Shown here one piece after another: positions 9,055-16,063 of a stretch of 25,606 nt of DNA (position 1 is its first letter; every line of letters starts with the position of its first letter). Below the pieces are notes generated by a model. It saw nothing but the letters and a program-made list of their open reading frames with translations, had not been told where the DNA came from and did no database searches. The stretch is from positions 1-25,606 of the forward strand of contig NBIV01000442.1 in the NCBI GenBank assembly GCA_003194525.1, in the 5' to 3' direction. This DNA is from Gracilariopsis chorda (Eukaryota > Rhodophyta > Florideophyceae > Gracilariales > Gracilariaceae). The position numbers and the translations under genes were made by a program.

Positions 9055-11051
9055 CTATATGTTGAAGCGCCTAGATGCAAAAAAGTTCGCATCAGTGCTC
9101 AAATGTGGCATGTAAGTGTTAAGTATATGATTGATTCCAGCTAAACGCGTTCGTATGTTGAACAAAAGCGCAGTGCTAACTAACATAATTTTTCGTTCTC
9201 CCCTCTCTTCGTAGAGAAACCTGTTGTGTTGCAATGCCCCAAAGGGAAAAAAACACCGAAAGACGTTCGGGATCTTCCTCTCACGAGGTGAACCCAGTTG
9301 GGTAGACCCCTCCCAGAGGTGTCATGGCGAAGCCGGTTTGTAAGACCAGGGACACCTGTCGCGACTCGCGCAGGGAGGTGAAGGCGAAGAATCGGTATTC
9401 GCGTGAGCGGGGTGTGATCCTCAGTAGAGGTATGTTTCCACGTAAGTGGGGGTGTGTGAGCGGATGCGCACACGAGGGCCGCGGATAGCGGGAGGTGCTA
9501 CCCTAAAAACGGGAAGAAGGAAGGACGAAGTGGGTCGCGAGAGCGACGAGCAGATACGGCAATGCCGGTGGACAGGACTCCCTATACAGGGCGAAACATC
9601 AATGCAATTGGAAAAATTATACTCTCAGTGATGGGTCCCTTTAGATTTGCAAGGGGGTTAGATGTCCAGTGGTTTACGGCGTTTCCCTCCAAGGAAGAGT
9701 AGTGCACGCGCGCAAGCGGCAACAACTAGAGCCAATTCCCCAGGTTGGGGTCCCTTGTTGGGGAAAGTTTACTGGTGCGACGGCAGTGCGCCGTCGCACT
9801 AAGTACTAGCTTCCCAGAAATGGGTGTGAAAATAATAAATAATATTAACTAAAATACTCCACATTTCGTGGCAACATCCACTACTGTGGCCAACCGCCGA
9901 TTGACCCAAAACCGTGTCCCACGTGTCCATACCCACCATTGTGGGGCGTAGTTCATATACACACTACACAACCGATAATATCGGGAAAGCGTTCAAGTAC
10001 CCAGAATCCCTCCCTGAGGGCGTTGCACTTCACCTGTCCTTCATCCGTGGGAAACTCCCTTGAAAGGCACGCATACCCCACTCTGATGCCTGCCGAGCGG
10101 ACGTCGCTTGCCGAAACTGGATAACTTGCGAAGCGCCTTCAGCTGCTCCCAGATAATCCTGAGCAGATTTCAACGATAATGGATACTCGCCTTTCGAGAA
10201 TGCCGAGTCAACGACCACGCGCCCTCCGAACTGAACAAAACTCTCTCTTCGAGCTTTTGATATACATTTCCCTACTCGGCGACCATAGAATCATGCATAG
10301 AGCCTGGTGCGTTCAAAGCACATGATATTATGACCCCACTCGGGGCAAAAACAATGACATTAGAGACGTAGTGGTCGTGTGTCCACCCGTTCTAGAACAT
10401 TTCTTGTGTGATGCAGTCGCCAGATTGCTCTAAGTAGAGCTTCAACCCATCCGACACTGCATACACCTCATGTAAAGTAGAATACTTTGCTGCAAAGGCA
10501 GCCTGGTATTCCCAAATTTCTTCTTCAGTTGGCATTCTAATCTGAGCGTGATGGTCTCTACGTAGTACAAAATGCAAAATACGGCACCCGTATCTCAAGA
10601 ATAGGGAGCACACAGAACTGGTGATGCCGAAAAGAAGGCATAAAACTATCATCGAGCCTTTGGTACGCGTCCATGCCAGGCAAAGCTCCAAACAATGCGT
10701 TGCCGTCATCGTTTTTGGTCTGCCTCTACCTCGAGCGGCAATTGGTATGGATCTTATGTAGCCATGTGTAGAGTACGGTGAGTTTGCGTTATACACTGGG
10801 GTAAATCGTGTCAAGATGTATTCAAAGGCTTTTTGATCAAACCCAGTAAAAGTTATCAGGCTTTGATCACAGCCTGATAAGTATAAAGTCATGAATGGGG
10901 CTTCGTAGGGAGCCTGAAGAGCCCTGCGCGGAATGCGTCGATCTCTACGTCTGCGACCTTCTGCATTAAGCTGTTGCTTGAATTGAATAGTTCTTTTGTT
11001 TTTCGCCCTGCTCAGCAAAAGCAAGAGAAGCAAAACGCGAGGATGAGACAT
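9055..11051 (-). pseudogene. PIF/Harbinger DDE transposase (DDE_Tnp_4 type), split by a solo LTR
   Basis: The likely start is the ATG at 11051 (MSHPRVLL). An upstream in-frame ATG at 11168 is possible. The first part holds LYLSGCDQSLITFTGFD, LAWTRTKGSMIVLCLLFG and the first catalytic Asp in VSDGLKLYLE. An in-frame TAG follows at 10392-10394 inside EMF-stop-NGWTHDHYV, and another TAG at 10272-10274 after SMHDSMVAE. A one-base loss in the A-run at 10237-10240 shifts the frame. The second Asp (VVDSAFSKG) and the Glu (SARQASEWGMRAFQGSFPR) follow in the new frame. The solo LTR 9225-10032 then cuts the frame after MKDR, and the C-terminus resumes left of it (FLYEERGERK ... LLFNIRTRLAGINH), stopping at 9055. 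The inactive enzyme would have cut and joined element ends. Confidence 0.88.
9225..10032 (-). repeat. Solo LTR of the element 2 family
   Basis: This 808-bp sequence runs TGTG...TTCA and aligns end to end with the LTR of element 2 at 15200-16006 (about 90% identical by eye, with a more divergent patch near 9590-9710). No internal retroelement sequence is attached. It is flanked by a perfect 5-bp duplication CCTGT (9220-9224 and 10033-10037), the usual Ty3/gypsy target size. This marks it as the product of a full insertion followed by LTR-LTR recombination. It lies in the transposase gene, and removing it with one CCTGT copy rejoins the frame in phase (MKDR then FLYEER). Orientation is inferred from element 2. 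It contains the conserved 10-bp-stem hairpin at 9775-9799. Confidence 0.95.
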
Positions 11052-11400
11052 GAGAAAAAACGTAAGCGAGTCTTGGTGGCTGCGTTTTTGAGTGGATCCA
11101 AGGGGAAACGAAGGCCTGTGCTTGTTATTGCTTGTACAGCGCCGCGCATGCTCGTACTCAAAGCGCACAGTGGTTTACTCCACAATTTGATGCATCTATA
11201 TTTCAGAACGGTATGTGCAAACATACTACAATCGGCGCAAATATACTACGGAAAAGGAAAAGAGTTTTCAGGAGTCGCTCACTGTCGACATGGAAATACG
11301 ACGTCGACCCGGTTTTACACCGCTAAAACATAATTTACAACACTGTTCGGTTTGCTTCCGCGCGCAACATCTTCAAATTAGGGACTTGCTCTTAGACGCG
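11052..11400. other. Gene-poor spacer between transposase and zinc-finger ORF
   Basis: No supported gene is seen here. The stretch is less GC-rich than its right neighbour and would hold the divergent promoters of the transposase (minus) and the zinc-finger ORF (plus), and probably the right end of the Harbinger element. I found no convincing terminal inverted repeat. A short ATACTAC direct repeat lies at about 11222-11250. Confidence 0.4.
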
Positions 11401-13449
11401 ATGGCACCGATCAGCAAGCGCAGAGGCTCCGCCTGCCGCTCATCGGCCCTTGAGCTCCGCGCAGCATCCGCCAGCGAAACCGCCGGCCGAATGCGCCCAC
11501 AAGTACGCAGCCGCACCCATGCCATGCGTGTCGCCAAGAAGGAAGCGCCTTCTGCAGCAGCGCCATCCGCGCCGCCGCCCAAAGCGCAGTCCTCTTCGAC
11601 CCCGCCCAAAAAAGCCTCAACCCCCGCCTCCGCCTTCGCTCTCATTTCCTCCTCATCTGCAACGCGCCACCGCCGCTCCGCGCCCTCCGCTTCGAAGCGC
11701 TCTAAATCAGCTCTGAAACAACAGCCACTGCCCCCGTCCACTCCGCGAAACAACCCGCACCACTCATCTGCTCGCCCACATGTGAACGCACAGATCGTGC
11801 TGCCACAGCATTCGCCCACGCCCATGGTGAACAAGCAGCGGCTGATATCAAAGGCATTGGCACATCTGCCGCACCCGAAACTCACCAACCCACGTCAAGT
11901 TTCGCCCTCACAGCCACCGAACACACAAAACGCTCCGCCCCAGAACATCGTGAACATCGTCCCTGCCACCCCTCACCTATCCTCCAACGTCAACAAGCCG
12001 CACGTACCTCCTCCGACACCACACCCCCGATCTGTCGGATCAGATAATCCGCCGTCTCAGCAATGCGCTGTCAAGCGCAAGCACGAAAGCACCAATTCAA
12101 ATCCGTCCGCAAAGAAGAAAAAGAAAAAGAAAAAGAAGACTCTTCTTCTCCAGACGACGAAACAACACGTCATGCACACCACAAAAACGCCAAATCACAT
12201 GTCTAACAACGCTGCTCCCATGTTGAGCCCACCCGAGAAGCGACGACGGTTGCAACCACAGCAGCCGCATACACCGCCCGCAACATCAATTCCTGTCAAA
12301 ACTCACAACCCCGAATCTGACGACGAGGTAGTTATCGTCTCCGAAACAATCGTCAGAACGCCTTCGAAGCAAGCCCCGAAGACACCTTCGTCGAAAACAA
12401 AATCCGTCAATGTTCCCCGCCGTGCACACGCTCAGACCACTAACGTCCTGCCCGCCGTCGCCCAGCTATCTCCACAGACAGAATACGAAAAAGAAAAGCT
12501 CATCCGTGAGTATGCGCTCCATGTTGTGGAGCGCGATCCAGATACAGATCAAGTGAAATGGGTCGTATGTAAGTTCTGCCCTATTTATGGATGTCACAAC
12601 CGTGATCGCCCATTTATCATGGCCTATCCTGCTCCACTTGACCGCGTTCAGCTTGAACGACATTTGAAAGTTGAACACGGCAAGCATTGGACGTTATTCA
12701 AAAACGGGTCGAAGGAGGTCAAACAAGCCTTGTTTTATCGTAAACGTATGCCTCGGGAACATGTGCTGCATGCACACATCGCAGAGCAGAAGATAAAGCG
12801 GGGACAGGGCAAGAAAAGCTTCACGGCCCCTCAGCGGGTAGCCTGGCGTCAGCGGGCCATAATTAAGGAACGGTGGACAAAGAGCAGTTGCAAAAGGAAG
12901 GCGGTCCCTGTCACCGAGCTTGCCAGGGATCTAGGAGTTGACTTGAGCGCACTACACAACAACAACAATACGGTCGTGACACCACGAAAGTCAGAGGCGC
13001 CACAACGGCCATTTATTCTAACACGTTCACAGAAAAAGGGCACACAGCCATTGAGAGCGCGTAAAAAGAACAATGCGGCAAAGGCACCCAACGATATCAC
13101 AAGCAAACAACATGAACGTCAAGCGAAAATCAGAGCCACAGTCTCGCGTAGCAATACAAGTCTACCGCAGGCCGATCTGGACGAGAGTGTTGATGATACT
13201 CCGATCGCGCAGTGGCCGCGGTCGAAACAAGCCTTGAAGCAACAGGCGGTGGGCGGTGAGCCGACCTTGCCATCGAAAAAGGCACTCAAGGCTATGCGGA
13301 AGTTGCAATTAGCAGCGGGAGGACCTGTGAACGCCTGCGGTTCTGATTGCAACAACCCCCTCGGTATGTCGTATGCCGCTTTGCAAGCTGCTAGGGAAAG
13401 GAGGATACGCTACCAACGCCGAACAGAGAAGCGCAAGGGCTCCGTATAG
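11401..13449 (+). CDS. Unknown basic protein with a BED-like C2H2 zinc finger
   Basis: The frame is open upstream to 11215, but I place the start at the ATG of 11401 (MAPISKRRG), giving 682 residues. Residues 1-350 are low complexity, rich in Pro, Ser, Ala and Lys, with a run of ten Lys near residue 240. Residues 361-460 look folded: C390-X2-C393, then H421-X4-H426, then HWTLF. This is the spacing of a BED-like or C2H2 finger and resembles DNA-binding fingers seen in oomycete and transposon proteins. The C-terminus is basic (RERRIRYQRRTEKRK). I do not recognise the family and see no nuclease motif. It could be a host gene or the DNA-binding part of another transposon. It has no internal stop, unlike every transposon gene around it except gag of element 1. 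Confidence 0.65.
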   Translation: MAPISKRRGSACRSSALELRAASASETAGRMRPQVRSRTHAMRVAKKEAPSAAAPSAPPPKAQSSSTPPKKASTPASAFALISSSSATRHRRSAPSASKRSKSALKQQPLPPSTPRNNPHHSSARPHVNAQIVLPQHSPTPMVNKQRLISKALAHLPHPKLTNPRQVSPSQPPNTQNAPPQNIVNIVPATPHLSSNVNKPHVPPPTPHPRSVGSDNPPSQQCAVKRKHESTNSNPSAKKKKKKKKKTLLLQTTKQHVMHTTKTPNHMSNNAAPMLSPPEKRRRLQPQQPHTPPATSIPVKTHNPESDDEVVIVSETIVRTPSKQAPKTPSSKTKSVNVPRRAHAQTTNVLPAVAQLSPQTEYEKEKLIREYALHVVERDPDTDQVKWVVCKFCPIYGCHNRDRPFIMAYPAPLDRVQLERHLKVEHGKHWTLFKNGSKEVKQALFYRKRMPREHVLHAHIAEQKIKRGQGKKSFTAPQRVAWRQRAIIKERWTKSSCKRKAVPVTELARDLGVDLSALHNNNNTVVTPRKSEAPQRPFILTRSQKKGTQPLRARKKNNAAKAPNDITSKQHERQAKIRATVSRSNTSLPQADLDESVDDTPIAQWPRSKQALKQQAVGGEPTLPSKKALKAMRKLQLAAGGPVNACGSDCNNPLGMSYAALQAARERRIRYQRRTEKRKGSV

Positions 13450-13637
13450 TACTTGGCATCGCCGCAAGGCGTGGATACGGTTCCTTATATCCGCGTTTGT
13501 ACTTGATGAGTACGTCCGAATAATCGATGTAGATCGCCAACGCACACCTCTGCCTGGTGCTGCTGAGATCTCGCTATACCAAGATGATCTTGCCCTTCAC
13601 AATGTTCTGCCACTACGAAGGTACTCAACACCACATA

Positions 13638-13657
13638 AAGGGTACACAAGTACCCTT
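13638..13657. repeat. Hairpin, 8-bp perfect stem
   Basis: AAGGGTAC (13638-13645), loop ACAA, GTACCCTT (13650-13657). It lies about 190 bp after the stop of the zinc-finger ORF. It is not followed by a U-run and I assign it no function. Confidence 0.6.
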
Positions 13658-14006
13658 CTAGATACCCTCGTACTGCCGCTCGCCTTTATAGCCGCTCGCG
13701 ATATCTTTTGAAAGGCTTGCTGCCCGCTTCACACTGTGGCCGTAGCACCACTTTCACACAAGAAGTGCAGTACATCTCCGCTCAACTCTGAGAGGCTTTT
13801 GCTCCATTTCTTACACTTTACGCATCATCACTATCCTTTCACCAGTTTACTCTTAGCCAGCTTCGTTGTACTGAAGAAGCTGCGACTGCATGCGCTACTG
13901 GCAGCACTAAAAAGCAATTCAGTCTCCTCAAGTATTGCCCCCTTCACAATTGAACCACCTGTCGAACCTGCTTTCGTGCCTCTTCAGCAAACGCTCCACA
14001 CCCCCG

Positions 14007-14042
14007 TCGCTAAGACTGATTATCGATCGATTATCTTAGCGA
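14007..14042. repeat. Inverted repeat with palindromic core
   Basis: The arms TCGCTAAGA (14007-14015) and TCTTAGCGA (14034-14042) are perfectly complementary over 9 bp. The 18-nt loop holds the palindrome ATCGATCGAT (14022-14031). It could be a transposon-end relic or a protein-binding site. Nothing nearby decides this. Confidence 0.6.
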
Positions 14043-14703
14043 TGGCGGTATGAAGTGATTGCTGAAGTGCTTTGCAAGCTCCTCGAGTCCGGAAAGAGCG
14101 GCTTCCACAACATGATGTGATTGTACCCTTCGTACACTATATTCCCTTCTGATCAGGAAGGTGCGAAGCTCTTAAACTCTCGTTTACTCTTCCAATGAGA
14201 ACTCTTGCCTGCAACCAACTTTGACCATGGCTTGTACTTTTCTTTGTAACAGTATCTGCCATGTTCACAAATGTTGCCTGAACAACTGTTCACCGGCCAT
14301 CTGCGTCAAGCATTGAACACAAAGAAAGCTGCCTTCGGTGCCGTTGAAACTCATCCCCTACCAATCTCGTCGCTTATCATCGAGGGAGCATGGTTCACGG
14401 GATCGGGGTTTTGCCCCATGTATCATCGGGTACACCAAACATGGGTCAGTGGACAAACATGGGTCGGTTTAACGATTAAATTTACCCACATTTCCAAAGC
14501 TGAACCTATCTCCGGCTCTTCGAACTACTTCAGCTCCAAAACGGCTCATATGAATTCAAATCTGACGACTCCATCAGATTCGGCGCGCTTTTCTCTATTG
14601 AATGACGACATCTCGTGTCTCTAGGCTGTTGTTCTGCTCCCTAACACCACTGAACACAAGCCCAGTTTCAAGCATTTGAGTATTTCATTCATCAGTAGCC
14701 GTC

Positions 14704-15199
14704 ATGCCGAAAAAGCGCATCACCGCCCCAGAACAACGCGCTGACCGCCAGAACTACGCCAAAGCTCTCTCCAACCTTGGTAGCTTCTCCATCTCCATCC
14801 GAAAATGCGCGCTGGCTCACAATCTCCCGTACTCCTCTTTGCAGCGTTTGACCCAGCGCAAGAATCACAACACGCCGACACGAGGCAGAGGCCGCAAAAC
14901 AATCTTCACAAGTGAAGAAAAACAACTTATCAAGGCGTCGGTGCTCTCCTTCTCGCACCGTGGTATGCCTCTCTCTCGAAATTGTTAGAAGGACTTGGTG
15001 CAAGATTATGTGCGCTCGTTGCCACAGCAACGTAAAACAAAATTGCCGTTCAGAAACGACAGACCAGGTGATGGTTTCGTTCGGAATTTGATACGGCGAC
15101 ATCCAGATCTTTCTCTTAAGCGCAGGTCCCAAATGGAAAACCCCCGTCAGCTCGCTATGTCGCCAACCAACTTCGCACAACACTTTGCCAGGCTAAAGC
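14704..15199 (+). pseudogene. N-terminal part of a pogo/CENP-B-like transposase, truncated by element 2
   Basis: An ATG at 14704 opens a basic protein, MPKKRITAPEQRADRQNYAKA. A helix-turn-helix of the Psq/CENP-B type follows (SIRKCALAHNLPYSSLQRLT), then an RGRGRKTIFT linker and the second DNA-binding half (SFSHRGMPLSRNC). A TAG at 14986-14988 interrupts it, and the frame continues in phase (VQDYVRSL, RPGDGFVRNLIRRHPDLSLKRR), the usual CENP-B-type second domain. The frame ends when the LTR of element 2 starts at 15200, after ARLK. The DDE catalytic domain would lie beyond element 2, outside the window. The protein would bind element ends. It is dead here both by the stop and by the insertion. 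Domesticated CENP-B-like genes have the same domains, so a host origin cannot be excluded. Confidence 0.75.
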
Positions 15200-16006
15200 T
15201 GTGGTGCAATGCCCCAAAGGGGAAAAACACCGAAAGACGTCCGGGATCTTCCTCTCACGAGGTGAACCCAGTTGGGTAGAGCCCTCCCAGAGGTGTCACG
15301 GCGAAGCCGGTTTGTAAGACCAGGGACACCTGTCGCGACTCGCGCAGGGAGGTGAAGGCGAAGAATCGGTATCCGCGTGAGCGGGGTGTGGTCCTCAGTA
15401 GAGGTATGTTTCCACGTAAGTGGGGGTGTGTAAGCGGATGCGCACACGAGGGCCGCGGATAGCGGGAGGTGCTACCCTAAAAAGGGGAAAGAGGAAGGAC
15501 GAGTGGGTCGCGAGAGCGACGAGTAGATACGGCGATGCCGGTGGACAGGACTCCCTATACAGGGCGAAACACCAATATGATTGGAACAATTAGTACTCCC
15601 AATGATGGGTCTCCTTTAGATGTGCAAGGGGGGTGAACTTCCGTACACTACGGTGCTTCCCTCCAAGGAGGAGTTGAGAACACGCGGAGGCGGTAAAGCT
15701 CAGAGCCAATTCCCCAGGTTGGGGTCCCTTGTTGGGGAAGGTTTACTGGTGCGACGGCAGTGCGCCGTCGCACTAAGTACTAGCTTCCCAGAAATGGGTG
15801 TGAAAATAATAAATAAAATTAACTAAAATACTCCACATTCCGTGGCAACATCCACTACTGTGGCCAACCGCCAATTGACCCAAAACCGTGTCCCACGTGT
15901 CCATACCCACCATTGTGGGGCGTAGTTCATATACACACTACACAACCGATAATATCGGGAAAGCGTTCAAGTACCCAGAATCCCTCCCTGAGGGCGTTGC
16001 ACTTCA
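15200..16006 (-). repeat. 3' LTR of element 2
   Basis: The 807-bp repeat starts TGTGGTGCAATG and ends GTTGCACTTCA on the plus strand. It matches the solo LTR 9225-10032 from end to end, whose target duplication fixes the boundaries. Orientation follows from the polypurine tract that touches its right end. An AT-rich block (about 15802-15832) lies just right of a 10-bp-stem hairpin (15749-15773). On the minus strand this places a TATA-like region upstream of a structured RNA start. As the 3' LTR it would supply the polyadenylation region for gag-pol, and it lies directly upstream of the antisense ORF. Confidence 0.95.
15749..15773. repeat. Conserved LTR hairpin, 10-bp stem
   Basis: GTGCGACGGC (15749-15758), loop AGTGC, GCCGTCGCAC (15764-15773). 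The same hairpin is perfect in the solo LTR (9775-9799), and a weaker version lies at the matching place in the LTR of element 1 (near 7740-7758), each followed by an AAGTACTAG motif. This points to selection for RNA structure near the transcript start or for a protein-binding palindrome. Confidence 0.85.
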
Positions 16007-16020
16007 TATCCCCCCCCTTA
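16007..16020 (-). other. Polypurine tract of element 2
   Basis: On the minus strand the bases just before the 3' LTR read TTAAGGGGGGGGATA, with eight G in a row. A purine tract touching the 3' LTR is the standard primer for plus-strand DNA synthesis. It proves the minus orientation and shows that everything from here to gag, including the antisense ORF, is internal to the element. Confidence 0.85.
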
Positions 16021-16063
16021 AGACGGGAAAACGACCGCGGACGCGGAGGATTCCCAGACGAAA

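Larger units (their letters stand above)
8066..11400. mobile_element. Remnant of a PIF/Harbinger-type DNA transposon (left end displaced by element 1)
   Basis: Two convergent genes whose stops are 9 bp apart make up the unit: a Myb/SANT-like protein (8104-9045, plus) and a HARBI1-like DDE transposase (9055-11051, minus). Harbinger elements are known to code for exactly this pair. The left end is not visible because element 1 is inserted 38 bp upstream of the Myb-like ATG. If the copy was once whole, its left inverted repeat lies beyond element 1. I could not find a right terminal inverted repeat by eye, so the right limit of 11400, just before the next gene, is only an outer bound. Both genes are broken and a solo LTR is inserted in the transposase. 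Confidence 0.8.
13450..14703. other. Gene-poor interval with small inverted and direct repeats
   Basis: Plus-strand ORFs at 13736-14053 and 14271-14624 have no recognisable domain and normal-looking chance composition, so I do not call them. The stretch holds an 8-bp-stem hairpin (13638-13657), a 9-bp inverted repeat around an ATCGATCGAT core (14007-14042) and two copies of AAACATGGGTC 18 bp apart (14437-14465). The right part may include the 5' end of the pogo-like element. Confidence 0.5.

Noticed and set aside
13638..13657. Hairpin as a transcription terminator for the zinc-finger ORF
   Set aside because: Hairpin terminators with U-runs are bacterial, this DNA is eukaryotic, and no U-run follows.
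13736..14624. Two plus-strand ORFs of 105 and 117 codons
   Set aside because: They have no recognisable motif and no length or composition beyond chance, and they lie between dead elements.
15193..15447. Minus-strand ORF of about 84 residues in the LTR, with a near copy at 9180-9473
   Set aside because: It is conserved only because both are copies of the same LTR. Its ends do not coincide and it has no known domain.
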